NCBI GenBank assembly: GCA_014237145.1
Contig: JAAXOC010000042.1
Span: forward strand, 1-64,000
Length of the DNA: 64,000 nt
Source of the DNA: ANME-2 cluster archaeon
Lineage (GTDB): Archaea; Halobacteriota; Methanosarcinia; Methanosarcinales; Methanocomedenaceae
Direction of reading: 5' to 3'
The position numbers and the translations under genes were made by a program. Below, in pieces: positions 17,362 through 26,406 of this stretch (position 1 is its first letter; the number at the start of each line of letters is the position of its first letter). Below the pieces are notes generated by a model that saw nothing but the letters and a program-made list of their open reading frames with translations, made no database searches and was not told the origin of the DNA.

Positions 17362-18492
17362 CTACCTGTCTACCTCACTGGTACAAGAATCCATACTCGC
17401 TGCTATGGCTGCCACATCAGCTACGTATCCTCCCAGCAATAATGGCGGTAGTGCCTGTGCCGTAGCAAATGCAGGACCCCTGATCCTGAAACGATATGGT
17501 TTATCGGAACCGTCAGAAATTATGTACATTCCCATTTCTCCCCTCGGATCTTCAATACGGGCATACACCTCTCCGGCTTTGGGCCGCGTGATATATGGTG
17601 TTACATCCTGCTTATACGGACCTGAAGGCATCTGGTCCAGACACTGTTCAATAATATAGATACTCTCAAGTATCTCAAGTAACCTTACTTTGACCCGAGA
17701 GAATACGTCACCATCAGTCTGGGTGATCACCTTAAAATCAAGATCATCATATACCAGATAAGGTTCCATCCGCCTTAGGTCATACTCCACGCCTGCGGCC
17801 CTCAATGGCGGTCCTGCCACTCCAAGTTCGCCCGCTTCTTTGGCAGTTAATACTCCTACACCTTTAGTCCTTCTGAGGTAGATCGAATCACTGGACAGCA
17901 TCGCATCATGTGATTTGACCTGTTTCTTCAGTTCTCCCAGGGTTTTTAAAGCCATCTCCTTATAACCTGGCGGCAGGTCGTTCGCTACCCCGCCAAACCT
18001 TGCATAATTGTGGTTTAGTCTTGAGCCTGTAATAGCTTCCAGCAGGGACACTACCCCTTCCCGCTCCCTGACCATATAAATGAACATGGTCAAAAAGCCC
18101 ACATCTGTAGCATATTCACCTATTCCTAACAGATGGCTTTGTAATCTGCAAAGCTCATTAGTTAATACCCTGAGATACTTGGCACGATCTGTAGGTTCTA
18201 TGCCCAACAGTTCCTCAACACCACGGCAATATACATCGTTATTGGAATTGGAGGCAAGATAACATATCCTGTCAGTCAACGGAAGGATCTGGAGATATGT
18301 CCTGTCTTCAAACACCTTTTCCATACCTTTATGAATATAACCGATCTTGAGTTCGGCTTCCCTTATTGTTTCACCCTCTATCTTCAGATCAAGCAAAAAA
18401 GGACCTGGCTGCAGCGGATGCTGTGGTCCGAGATGCAGGAGTATCTCAGATGGTTTGGGTGGGGAAGTAATTTGAGTTGCTTCATGCGTCAT
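17362..18492 (-). CDS. fpoD: F420H2 dehydrogenase subunit FpoD
   Basis: NuoD/49-kDa-like subunit of 376 aa on the peripheral arm, forming the carrier-binding site with FpoB. It has LHLGPQHPLQPGPF at the N-terminus, IGYIHKGMEKVFEDRTY, and RFGGVANDLPPGY. It ends with ADVAAIAASMDSCTSEVDR, matching the family's final DVxxxxxSxDxVxxEVDR motif. The gene is complete, with AGGTGA before its ATG. Confidence 0.96.
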   Translation of the reverse strand: MTHEATQITSPPKPSEILLHLGPQHPLQPGPFLLDLKIEGETIREAELKIGYIHKGMEKVFEDRTYLQILPLTDRICYLASNSNNDVYCRGVEELLGIEPTDRAKYLRVLTNELCRLQSHLLGIGEYATDVGFLTMFIYMVREREGVVSLLEAITGSRLNHNYARFGGVANDLPPGYKEMALKTLGELKKQVKSHDAMLSSDSIYLRRTKGVGVLTAKEAGELGVAGPPLRAAGVEYDLRRMEPYLVYDDLDFKVITQTDGDVFSRVKVRLLEILESIYIIEQCLDQMPSGPYKQDVTPYITRPKAGEVYARIEDPRGEMGMYIISDGSDKPYRFRIRGPAFATAQALPPLLLGGYVADVAAIAASMDSCTSEVDR

Positions 18493-18502
18493 TATTCATC
18501 AC

Positions 18503-18970
18503 CTATGTTAAATCGGGATACCCGGCGTAATCTTTACGCAGTGGCCATTCTCCTTCCATTTCTTCTATCAGCAATAGGACCTTCATATACGGACAATCAT
18601 TAAATTTGATCCCATAAAGTTCATATGTTTCCCTTTCATACCAGTTTGCATTCCAGTAGATACCACAGAGTGAGTCAATATTCGGATCATCTCGTGGTAA
18701 GGAAGCTTTTAATGTTATGACCAACGGTGCCGAATATGATGTAACATGATATACCACCTCCATTTTATCAGGAGGATAATCCACACCTGATACACAGGAA
18801 AGATGGTCGAAACCGTTGTCAAGTAAAAACTGCATGATCTCTTTTACTTTGCCTGGATCTATTCTTGCTACCGCCCTGTTAGGTGAGGGAACATCCACAT
18901 CAGAAACTGCATCCTTGAACGTATTTGACAGTTCTATCATGATGGTTTTATCCATTTTTTCATCTCCCAT
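18503..18970 (-). CDS. fpoC: F420H2 dehydrogenase subunit FpoC
   Basis: NuoC/30-kDa-like subunit of the peripheral arm, 155 aa. It contains the family signature ANWYERETYELYGIKFNDCP and ends with PLRKDYAGYPDLT. Two starts are possible: ATG 18970, or ATG 18955, which has GGGAG 8 bases upstream and begins MDKTIMIELS. The second looks better on ribosome binding, but both give a normal protein. Confidence 0.94.
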   Translation of the reverse strand: MGDEKMDKTIMIELSNTFKDAVSDVDVPSPNRAVARIDPGKVKEIMQFLLDNGFDHLSCVSGVDYPPDKMEVVYHVTSYSAPLVITLKASLPRDDPNIDSLCGIYWNANWYERETYELYGIKFNDCPYMKVLLLIEEMEGEWPLRKDYAGYPDLT

Positions 18971-18973
18971 CTT

Positions 18974-19516
18974 TTACACACCACCATCTGCCGGATTTGG
19001 TATTACAGTCCTGTCTTTCTCAGCCACGATCTTTTTCTGAAGTTCAATGAAACCCTGCAAAAGGGCTTCGGGTCTTGGTGGACAGCCAGGAATGTAAATA
19101 TCCACAGGGAATATTTCATCAAGATGTGTGACTGTACTATATGATTCCCACCAGGGACCACCGGATATTGCACATTCACCCATCATCAATATCCACTTCG
19201 GTTCTAACATCTGGTCCCAGACCCTTTGCAGAGCAGGCAGGTATTTCTTGCTAACATAACCACTGATCATCATTACGTCAGCCTGTCTCGGGGAACACCT
19301 CGGAATGATACCGAACCTGTCAGTATCATAATGGGCTACACCTACGCATATTTGTTCAATTCCGCAGCAACCCATCGGATGGGTCATGAACCATAACGAG
19401 TTCTTTCTGCCCCAGTTCAAAATTTTCTGGAGCGGTGAATTTTTAATGAACTCTTGTATTGCGCTGGCAGAAGTGACCGAAACATTCGGCGGAAGCTCCA
19501 TCTCTATCTCACCCAT
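18974..19516 (-). CDS. fpoB: F420H2 dehydrogenase subunit FpoB
   Basis: NuoB/PSST-like subunit that binds the terminal 4Fe-4S cluster (N2), next to the methanophenazine site. The ligands are visible as MTHPMGCCGIEQI, MGECAISGG and PGCPPRPEALL. The start is uncertain: ATG 19516 overlaps the end of fpoA by 13 bases and is preceded by a G-rich stretch, while ATG 19501 has GGTGA about 7 bases upstream. The N-terminus is variable in the family, so either is acceptable. Confidence 0.94.
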   Translation of the reverse strand: MGEIEMELPPNVSVTSASAIQEFIKNSPLQKILNWGRKNSLWFMTHPMGCCGIEQICVGVAHYDTDRFGIIPRCSPRQADVMMISGYVSKKYLPALQRVWDQMLEPKWILMMGECAISGGPWWESYSTVTHLDEIFPVDIYIPGCPPRPEALLQGFIELQKKIVAEKDRTVIPNPADGGV

Positions 19517-19902
19517 TCCAAGACCCCCTTCTTCCATTCATATATAAGTCCCAATAGTACAACAATCATAAACAATACCATCGCCAAAATGCTAAATCCT
19601 GTAGTAAAACCTGGTGTAGTTGTAATCACAGCATCATTCACATAAACAGTAACCCATGGGTAAAGGAACAATAATTCAACATCAAACAATACAAAAAGTA
19701 TTGCATATGAATAATATTCAACATTGAACATCATATTCGCACTACCGGTGGGCACAGAACCACTTTCATAGGTTGTGAACTTGGCTAGTGTCTTGCTTCT
19801 CGGCGATATCTGCTTTACAATAAACATTATCGCCAATGGTATTACTAAACCAAATAGAATGAAAATAGCTACAGGTATAAAATTATCAATAATCTCCTCC
19901 AT
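19504..19902 (-). CDS. fpoA: F420H2 dehydrogenase subunit FpoA
   Basis: First gene of the operon. It encodes a NuoA-like membrane subunit of 132 aa with three helices. The conserved segments are TYESGSVPTGSANMMFNVEYY in the cytoplasmic loop (given without its flanks) and AILFVLFDVELLFLYPW in the second helix. AGGTGAT lies just before the ATG. A TATA-like promoter sits about 48 bases upstream. The thirteen genes run without any gap longer than about 20 bases. The F420-oxidising FpoF is not in this window and is probably encoded elsewhere, as in Methanosarcina. Confidence 0.95.
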   Translation of the reverse strand: MEEIIDNFIPVAIFILFGLVIPLAIMFIVKQISPRSKTLAKFTTYESGSVPTGSANMMFNVEYYSYAILFVLFDVELLFLYPWVTVYVNDAVITTTPGFTTGFSILAMVLFMIVVLLGLIYEWKKGVLEWVR

Positions 19903-19943
19903 ATCATCACCTATATGTCTTTTCGATATTGAGAGTTAAATTC

Positions 19944-19956
19944 TATATATAAAAAT
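19944..19956 (-). promoter_or_regulatory. TATA-like promoter of the fpo operon
   Basis: On the minus strand TTTTTATATATAG lies about 48 bases before the fpoA ATG, leaving a leader of about 20 bases with a clear AGGTGAT ribosome binding site. It is the only strong TATA candidate in the gap. Confidence 0.5.
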
Positions 19957-20078
19957 GTTATGAAATGTTCATGGGATTTTAGTGGTCCCATGTTTCATTA
20001 TCGAGAATAACAGGTTAAACTTATAATCCCAACAAGAAAATCCTCTCTTCAGTTGGATTAACTTGATGCCTGACCAGG

Positions 20079-20639
20079 TCAAAGGCCCTTTGTTTTCACA
20101 ATGTCAGACTCGATATCATCTACTTCGGCTGCAAAAGCAGTGGCAATCTCCTTCCCCATGCCTATAAAATCAGTGATGCCCAGGTAGGTCAGACAGGCAA
20201 CTTCCACATCAGTAGGCGTGCCATTACATGAAATATTAATGCCAAAATGTATTTTCTCAGAGGAAATCCCCGCAGATGCTATGCTAACAGTCAATTTACC
20301 CGTACCAATAAAAATATCATCACCGTTGCGTATCGATTCTATGCCGTGGTGAAATAAGACATCTTTAGCACAGACAACCAGCAAGCGCTGCATATAATAT
20401 GCAAGCCTTATGCTGCCCGGTGAATCGAACCGCTCAACTATGAAGTGCAGCATATCCCCGCCCTTGATGGCTAGATTATTTTGCAGGTCTTCCAGATCCT
20501 TGATATTTGAATCCGGAATGTCCATAGCCCCCCTGAACAACACAATGCTGTCCCCGGGAATATCTTTTGAATATGCCCACAGCGGCTCTATCTGGGAGCC
20601 GTCATAATCCAGGGTGCCGGATAGTATCTCTATTCTCAT
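20079..20639 (-). CDS. DUF366-family protein
   Basis: A 186-aa soluble protein resembling the archaeal DUF366 family, whose function is unknown. Recognisable stretches are YDGSQIEPLWAYSKDIPGDS near the N-terminus, GGDMLHFIVERFD, RLAYYMQRLLVVCAKDVL, and a C-terminal FGINISCNGTPTDVEVACL. There are no membrane segments. It lies 39 bases downstream of the Alba gene on the same strand, so the two could be cotranscribed. Confidence 0.65.
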   Translation of the reverse strand: MRIEILSGTLDYDGSQIEPLWAYSKDIPGDSIVLFRGAMDIPDSNIKDLEDLQNNLAIKGGDMLHFIVERFDSPGSIRLAYYMQRLLVVCAKDVLFHHGIESIRNGDDIFIGTGKLTVSIASAGISSEKIHFGINISCNGTPTDVEVACLTYLGITDFIGMGKEIATAFAAEVDDIESDIVKTKGL

Positions 20640-20678
20640 GGAACCTGATGCTCTGAGCGAATAAAATATAAAATAATA

Positions 20679-20948
20679 CTACTTCCCTATTGTTATTTCC
20701 ATTGCTGATACGTTGGTTTCGCCGCGGTCCGATGTTACCTTTTCTGTGGATATGAGAATATCCTTCACTTCCACATTATCAAGGAACCTGTTCCTCACCA
20801 CTTCTGCAACATCAACAGCTCTTGAAATGGCCCTGCCGCGTGCTTTGATAGTTACTTTATTGGTACCACCATTGAACTGGGTTACCACTGCAAGTACATA
20901 GTTCATCACTGGTTTGTTACCGACATATACTACATCGTCATTTTCCAT
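20679..20948 (-). CDS. albA: Chromatin protein Alba
   Basis: Archaeal DNA/RNA-binding protein of 89 aa. It shows the Alba fold pattern: [20 protein letters not shown], then [19 protein letters not shown] with the basic binding loop, and a final beta-hairpin [21 protein letters not shown] precedes the ATG and AAAATATATG about 60 bases upstream is a TATA candidate. Confidence 0.93.
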   Translation of the reverse strand: MENDDVVYVGNKPVMNYVLAVVTQFNGGTNKVTIKARGRAISRAVDVAEVVRNRFLDNVEVKDILISTEKVTSDRGETNVSAMEITIGK

Positions 20949-21026
20949 TTCGCCACCTCAATGAAATCAATATGGATATTAATACCTTTCAGCTATTCTA
21001 CATATATTTTACTGATGAACCCTGTC

Positions 21027-21092
21027 AATAAAATGCTCACTTTGTTCGCATTTTCTAAGCCTACAGGAAAATATATACTTTCCTATACGTTG
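21027..21092. repeat. Dispersed repeat, uninterrupted copy
   Basis: AATGCTCACTTTGTTCGC with following ATTTTCTAAGCCTACAGG and an AATATATACTTTCC tail. The same sequence occurs at about 51940-51974 plus 52245-52272, where a 270-bp element splits it inside CTAC. This copy therefore shows the site before insertion. It lies between Alba and the acyl-CoA synthetase genes. Confidence 0.7.
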
Positions 21093-21108
21093 AAAAACCA
21101 ATATTTAC

Positions 21109-21756
21109 TCATTTTGTAAGTATCCTGGCATCCACTGCTACCGAGCCCCGGGAATACACGATCAACGGGTTAATGTCAATCTCAGTGATATCAGGATTCT
21201 TTTCAAGCATAGATGATAATGCGGTGATCACATCAATAATGGCTTTTAGATCAGCAGGTTCCCTGCCTCTCGCACCTTCGATGATAGGACTGCCCTTAAT
21301 CTCCAATACCATCTCACGTGCCATCTCCCTGTCCACGGGCGTAACCCTGAAGGAAACATCCCTGCATATCTCCACAAATATTCCACCCAGTCCGAACATG
21401 ATCACATGACCGAACTGAGGGTCCAGTTTAGCACCGATGATCACTTCAAGTCCGGGTTCGGCCATCTTCTGCAATACTACTCCTTCGATCCTTGCTTCCG
21501 GCAGGTGCTGTTTCACAGACTTCATCATCCTATGATATGCATCCTTTACCTCCTTATCCGAACCCAGGTCAAGTATAACGCCGCCCACATCGCTTTTATG
21601 GGTGATATCAGGTGAGACGAGTTTCATTACAACAGGATGACCCAGGGTTTTGGCCGCTTCCACGGCAGCCCCGGCTGAAGATACTGTAGCCATTGGGAGC
21701 ACGGGAATATTCCAGTCCCCTAACAATTTCCAGAGCCGTTCCTCATTTTCGTTCAT
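21109..21756 (-). CDS. ADP-forming acyl-CoA (acetyl-CoA) synthetase, beta subunit
   Basis: ATP-grasp beta subunit of the archaeal ACD enzyme, 215 aa, which makes ATP from ADP and phosphate while releasing the acid from acyl-CoA. It shows ATP-grasp features: HPVVMKLVSPDITHKSDVGG, VVLQKMAEPGLEVIIGAKLD, MFGLGGIFVEI, and ITEIDINPLIV with the metal-binding Asp-Asn. Its ATG overlaps the alpha-subunit stop by 4 bases. In this organism it would support acetate formation by substrate-level phosphorylation, though the acyl specificity cannot be read from sequence. Confidence 0.9.
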   Translation of the reverse strand: MNENEERLWKLLGDWNIPVLPMATVSSAGAAVEAAKTLGHPVVMKLVSPDITHKSDVGGVILDLGSDKEVKDAYHRMMKSVKQHLPEARIEGVVLQKMAEPGLEVIIGAKLDPQFGHVIMFGLGGIFVEICRDVSFRVTPVDREMAREMVLEIKGSPIIEGARGREPADLKAIIDVITALSSMLEKNPDITEIDINPLIVYSRGSVAVDARILTK

Positions 21757-23120
21757 TCCTTCACCTTTTCTATAAACCCATGATGCTTGACCAGGGATGC
21801 CAGGGCCTTAACAGCCCTTTCAGGTACAGGGTAATTGGGAAGACCGCCAGTTTTTAAAATATCTATCCCTGCTTCTGTGCCCGCACCTCCAAGCCAGCAT
21901 GTTATTACCGGTTTAAGACATCTACCGCGGTGAATATCTACAATAGCATTTGCCGGAATGCGTGAATCCCACATCACAGTATGCACATAGATCACGATCA
22001 ACGCATCGATATTTGGGTCACGCAACATATGTTTGACGATACCGTTATAGGTCTCATAGGATGCCAGTCCGGCCGTATCTACCGGATTGCTGTATGATGC
22101 GAACTTCGGGACCAGTTCCTTGATACTGGCTCTTGTTCCCTGCTCAAAGCCCGGTATTGCCAGACCCAGACGTTCACATGTGTCAGATGCTATGATACTA
22201 GCACCACCGCCGTTGGAAATTATTCCCACCCTGTTGCCTGCGGGTGCAGGCTGGACCGAAAGGGCCAGTGCAGAATCAAAAAGGTCATCAATATTCTCGA
22301 TCCTGATAATACCTGCCTGTTTGAAAGCGGCACTGTAAACATCATCCGAGCCTGCCAGACTACCTGTATGTGAGAATACGGCCTTTGAACCGCTCCGGGT
22401 CCGGCCGGCCTTTACCGCAAGAATGGGTTTGGATATGCCCTTGGCCAGTTCCATAAACTCCCGGCCGTGATTGATACCCTCAATGTACATTGCGATCACA
22501 TCTGTCTGTTTATCATCAGCAAGATATTCCAGTAAGTCCACATCATCAACATTGGCCTTGTTGCCAGTGCTTACCACGATATTCAGGCCGATCCCCATCT
22601 CCATTGTCCAGTCAGCCAGGGCCAGTCCCAGTGTACCGCTCTGGGTGATAAAGGATATCCCACCCTTTGCAGGTAGTTTGGAGATAATGCTTGCATTCAT
22701 GCCTGCATGGGCATTGACCACCCCCAGTGTGTTCGGGCCGATCAGCCTCATACCGTATCGGTCAACAATCCCCATCAACTGTTCTTCAAGCTGCTTCCCC
22801 TCACCACCCACTTCGCTGAACCCTGCGGTGACCATAATAATGCCTTTAACTCCTTTCTTGCCGCATTCTTCTGTCACTGCAAGTGCATAAGATAAGGGTA
22901 CAACGATAACTGCCAGATCAACAGGACCCGGTATATCAAGCACAGAAGGATAACATGTCTGCTCAAGGATGTCCGTTGCCTTCGGATTCACAGGATATAC
23001 ATGGCCGGGAAACCCATTGCCCAGCATGTTCTTCAGTATGGTATAACCCCATTTACCTGGTGTTGCCGATGCCCCGATAACGGCTATAGATTCCGGTTCG
23101 AATATTGCTTTTAACGTCAG
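21753..23120 (-). CDS. ADP-forming acyl-CoA (acetyl-CoA) synthetase, alpha subunit; apparent CTG start
   Basis: CoA-binding and phosphohistidine subunit of ACD. From 23120 it reads LTLKAIFEPESIAVIGASAT, the normal beginning of the family, then the Rossmann fold, FITQSGTLGLALADW, KAVFSHTGSLAGSDD (catalytic His), and a C-terminal GLPNYPVPERAVKAL. The length of 455 aa is typical. The first ATG in frame, at 23027, would remove half the CoA-binding fold. Between the upstream TGA (23187-23189) and 23027 there is no ATG, GTG or TTG in frame. CTG 23120 lies 9 bases after GGGAG, so a non-standard start is the best explanation. Confidence 0.85.
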   Translation of the reverse strand: MTLKAIFEPESIAVIGASATPGKWGYTILKNMLGNGFPGHVYPVNPKATDILEQTCYPSVLDIPGPVDLAVIVVPLSYALAVTEECGKKGVKGIIMVTAGFSEVGGEGKQLEEQLMGIVDRYGMRLIGPNTLGVVNAHAGMNASIISKLPAKGGISFITQSGTLGLALADWTMEMGIGLNIVVSTGNKANVDDVDLLEYLADDKQTDVIAMYIEGINHGREFMELAKGISKPILAVKAGRTRSGSKAVFSHTGSLAGSDDVYSAAFKQAGIIRIENIDDLFDSALALSVQPAPAGNRVGIISNGGGASIIASDTCERLGLAIPGFEQGTRASIKELVPKFASYSNPVDTAGLASYETYNGIVKHMLRDPNIDALIVIYVHTVMWDSRIPANAIVDIHRGRCLKPVITCWLGGAGTEAGIDILKTGGLPNYPVPERAVKALASLVKHHGFIEKVKE

Positions 23121-23306
23121 TTGTATTTCTCCCGATAGTTCACGTTCGGTCGATATGATACCCCTTTTTTTATGATCGGGGGAATCTCACATCCACAAGT
23201 TCATGTATTTGTTACAATGTTATATTTGTTGCAACGTTTTAATATACATTGTTTTTTCAAACGATTAATAAGGTTTATAAGATGTATTAATAATATTGCT
23301 GGTTGT

Positions 23307-23933
23307 ATGATACGAAAGTGTCCGAAACATGGTTTTTTCAGAGGAGAAGTATGTCAATGCGGCGAAGCTGGCAGTTATGTGCTGGATGATGAGCGCACTG
23401 AACGAATGGGCCGGTTCCTTTCCGGAGCATTGCGGCATTTTCCGGATGACCTTGGGCTGGCCATGAACCAGCATGGTTGGGTGGATATTGATGTGCTGGT
23501 GGATGTTATGATGACAAGATATCCCTGGGCATCCCATAACAGGTTGATAGCAATTGTGGAATCTGATAAGAAGGACAGGTACCAGCTATCAGGCAAAAAT
23601 ATCAGGGCCAGATACGGACACTCGGTTATCATTAACCTGGATTTTCCTGAGAACGACCTGGAGTTTGTATATTACGGTGCCAGCCAGGAAGAAGCAGATA
23701 TGATACAGGAGATGGGGATCAAGCCTGTACGCCAGAGATATGTGCACCTGAGTTCCACTTATGAGAAAGCCGTGGAGGCTGCCAGTGTACATACTGAGAA
23801 TCCGGTTATCTTCAGGGTAGATGCCTTTGCTGCTACGGAAGGTGGTGTGGAAATGATGGGGGTGAACAAGTTTATCGTGCTGTCCGAAGAGATACCGCCC
23901 GAGTACCTGGAAATCACCGAGCCGGAATCATAA
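23307..23933 (+). CDS. kptA: RNA 2'-phosphotransferase (Tpt1/KptA)
   Basis: Transfers a 2'-phosphate from RNA to NAD, releasing nicotinamide; in archaea the physiological substrate is unclear. The 208-aa product starts with a zinc-ribbon-like CPKHGFFRGEVCQCGE. The KptA core follows: FLSGALRHFPDDLGLAMNQHG with the RNA-binding Arg/His, RLIAIVESDKKDRYQ, IRARYGHSV, and a C-terminal ADP-ribosyl-like half with YYGASQEEADMI and HLSSTYEKAVEA. ATG 23307 is used because the domain begins there and TTTATAAG lies about 30 bases upstream. Its stop overlaps the end of rtcA on the other strand. Confidence 0.9.
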   Translation: MIRKCPKHGFFRGEVCQCGEAGSYVLDDERTERMGRFLSGALRHFPDDLGLAMNQHGWVDIDVLVDVMMTRYPWASHNRLIAIVESDKKDRYQLSGKNIRARYGHSVIINLDFPENDLEFVYYGASQEEADMIQEMGIKPVRQRYVHLSSTYEKAVEAASVHTENPVIFRVDAFAATEGGVEMMGVNKFIVLSEEIPPEYLEITEPES

Positions 23934-25001
23934 TGATATTTTAAAAACATCCTTTTTTTCTTCTATCCTGAACTCCACACCCAAAAACTGCTCTACCACC
24001 CATATATTCGTCCGTGTATGCCCGGACACATCCCGAACCGTTAAGCTACCGCCCCCGGCAAGCCCTATGTACGGAATCAACTGGTCGGCAAGGTGCACGT
24101 CCACCGCAGCCCCCGAGCCCAGTTCTGTAATTATCTCTCCAGCAGCAGCCTTGCCCACCTTCTCGGCAGGCAGCCCCCGCTTACCCAGGGCACTGCCGCC
24201 GGCATGCCCGCACCACAGGGTTATCCCGCTGCCGGTAGATGGGGAGTTGGCTGCCCATGTATCAATGGATGAACTATAGCCTGCCTTTTCCAGTGCTGCT
24301 GTTGCTGCATCTGCCTGCCGCTGCATAACGTGGGGCGGCAGGTTTGAACTATGCGATATGCCTGCAACTCTACAGGGTTCTTTCTCCTTCCCCCTCTCCC
24401 ACTCCTTCTCCATCCCCTCCTCCTTCTTCGTATCCGCCTCTTTCTCTTTATCCAGGTCCACAGCCCGCAATGCCGACGGGTGAATAATAGCAGCGACCCT
24501 GCCGCCGCCCCTGGGATAGTAACCCCGGCGTTGAAGCTTAATATTACACTTTAATCCCATAGTTTCAAGTACTGGTAGCAGCACATGGGCCATATAGTCA
24601 ATAGGAGGTGACCATGCCACATCAGTGCCACCTGTGATGTCCAGTGATACTGGTTCCTGTGCTGCCAAGGCGATAGGCATCAGGCACTGGAGAAGTAGTG
24701 TAATACTGCCTGCCGTACCGATATCTATTTTATAATAACCGCCTGGAATACCACCCGAGGTACTAACCCCCGGGCTGAATGTAAGTTCAGTGGAACCGGA
24801 TTTCAGTCCCGATATCCTGGCACCAGTCATGTCAGCGGCCGTCCTGATAGCACTCATGTGCTGGGCCTTCAGTCCGGATTTCGGTCTGTTGCTGCGGATA
24901 TTGCTGATCGTTACATCAGTTCCTGTAACAGCAGACAGTGCAACAGCCGTGCGTATGATCTGGCCGCCGCCTTCGCCGTAGGAGCCGTCGATGTTGATCA
25001 A
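23928..25001 (-). CDS. rtcA: RNA 3'-terminal phosphate cyclase RtcA
   Basis: Converts RNA 3'-phosphates to 2',3'-cyclic ends using ATP. The 357-aa product has INIDGSYGEGGGQIIRTAV and RPKSGLKAQHM at the N-terminus. WCGHAGGSALGKRG, with the histidine region that is adenylated in the family, lies in the last third. A Lys/Glu-rich low-complexity stretch around residues 188-215 is unusual and probably a surface loop. The gene overlaps the upstream flavoprotein gene by 4 bases and meets kptA tail to tail. Confidence 0.92.
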   Translation of the reverse strand: MINIDGSYGEGGGQIIRTAVALSAVTGTDVTISNIRSNRPKSGLKAQHMSAIRTAADMTGARISGLKSGSTELTFSPGVSTSGGIPGGYYKIDIGTAGSITLLLQCLMPIALAAQEPVSLDITGGTDVAWSPPIDYMAHVLLPVLETMGLKCNIKLQRRGYYPRGGGRVAAIIHPSALRAVDLDKEKEADTKKEEGMEKEWERGKEKEPCRVAGISHSSNLPPHVMQRQADAATAALEKAGYSSSIDTWAANSPSTGSGITLWCGHAGGSALGKRGLPAEKVGKAAAGEIITELGSGAAVDVHLADQLIPYIGLAGGGSLTVRDVSGHTRTNIWVVEQFLGVEFRIEEKKDVFKISL

Positions 25002-26341
25002 GCTATACCTTCCATCTTATTTTTTGCATCATCGGCCGCAAACGTTACCGGGTCGATGACCATGGCAACCGGCGGCGAGTATGAGGTCTCCCAATCCAGC
25101 AGGTCGTCGACTTCTGCACCCATACGTATGGCAAGGCTGAGAGCATCTATCCTCTCCTTAACACCCTCGCTCGACACCACCTGTGCGCCTACAAGCTTCT
25201 TTTTTGAGAACAATAGTTTAACGAACAGGGGCATAGCACCCGGATAATAACCGGCCCTGGAATATCCCTTTGAACTACCGCTGATTATGTTAATGTCGTG
25301 GACTTTTGCCGTATGCGAGGTAATACCCACCGAACCTGCCACCAGATGCCCCGCCACCACCACACCCGGGCTTAATGTAGGTGGATAGACAGCATCCTTA
25401 CCGGCAAGGTTCCCGCCAATAACCCGTGCCATCCTCCGGGCAGCCGAACCCAGCCTGCTGATAACAGGCGAACCCGTGATGAGATCAAACACCTGGGCGC
25501 ACTCACCACCTGAATAAACATTATCCTGGAATTCTCCATCCATGCTCACCCTCAGTCCCTCATCGGTCACAATGCCGCCTGTAGTACCTATATCATAGCC
25601 AGCCTTCCTGGCAACCGATGTCAAGGGCTTTAGTCCGGAAGTCACTATAACAACATCAGTCGGCAGTGTTTCACCCCCCGCACTGACCGATTCCACCCTT
25701 TGTTTTCCATTCACAGAATCCACACTGGTACATGTCATTACCCTGATACCCATCGAGATAAGATGCTGCTCTATAAATGATGCCATATCTGGATCAAGGG
25801 TCAGTGGAAGCACCTGGGCCAGGGTTCCTATCAATGTGGTATTAATCCCTCTCCTGACAAGGGATGCTGCAACTTCGATCCCTATCCCATCCGCACCAAT
25901 AACCACCACCCTGCTGTTATCATTAATATTAAACTTGATGTCCATGCCATCCGATAGCGTTTGCAGGGTGAACACACCGCTTAAGTGAATTCCGGGGATG
26001 GGCGGGATAACAGGTGTACTACCAGTAGCGATCACCAGATGATCATATTCAAAAACACCAGAATCTGATATCACTTTCTGGCTTTTGGCATCTATGTGCC
26101 TGACCTCTGTGTTAAGATGCAGGTCTATACCCATTTCAATAAAGGTATCTGGCGGCCTTACTATCAGGTCAGGGAATTCAGATATAATACCTTCCAGTAC
26201 GAAGGGCATCCCGCACTGGCTGTACGCAGTGTGAGTGTCCGATGAAAATACCAAAACATCATAATCCGTATGCCGTTTCAAATAGGTGGCTACAGTCATC
26301 CCCACGGCACCTGCACCAATAATAGCCACTTTCTTTGTCAT
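24998..26341 (-). CDS. CoA-disulfide reductase / NADH oxidase-like flavoprotein
   Basis: Pyridine nucleotide-disulfide oxidoreductase of 447 aa. It has an N-terminal FAD-binding GAGAVGMTVATYL, the single redox Cys in YSQCGMPFVLEG (residue about 43, as in CoA-disulfide reductases and NADH oxidases), ATGSTPVIPPIPG, an NAD-binding segment VVVIGADGIGIEVAASLVRR, and a C-terminal dimerisation domain. Possible roles are reduction of CoA disulfides or polysulfide, or oxygen scavenging. It overlaps rtcA by 4 bases, an arrangement that does not obviously reflect shared function. Confidence 0.85.
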   Translation of the reverse strand: MTKKVAIIGAGAVGMTVATYLKRHTDYDVLVFSSDTHTAYSQCGMPFVLEGIISEFPDLIVRPPDTFIEMGIDLHLNTEVRHIDAKSQKVISDSGVFEYDHLVIATGSTPVIPPIPGIHLSGVFTLQTLSDGMDIKFNINDNSRVVVIGADGIGIEVAASLVRRGINTTLIGTLAQVLPLTLDPDMASFIEQHLISMGIRVMTCTSVDSVNGKQRVESVSAGGETLPTDVVIVTSGLKPLTSVARKAGYDIGTTGGIVTDEGLRVSMDGEFQDNVYSGGECAQVFDLITGSPVISRLGSAARRMARVIGGNLAGKDAVYPPTLSPGVVVAGHLVAGSVGITSHTAKVHDINIISGSSKGYSRAGYYPGAMPLFVKLLFSKKKLVGAQVVSSEGVKERIDALSLAIRMGAEVDDLLDWETSYSPPVAMVIDPVTFAADDAKNKMEGIA

Positions 26342-26406
26342 TAGTTGTAATTTATTGTTAATCGCAAATTAGGTTTATCGTGAAAAGTAAAATAAGAGTT
26401 ATTTTG

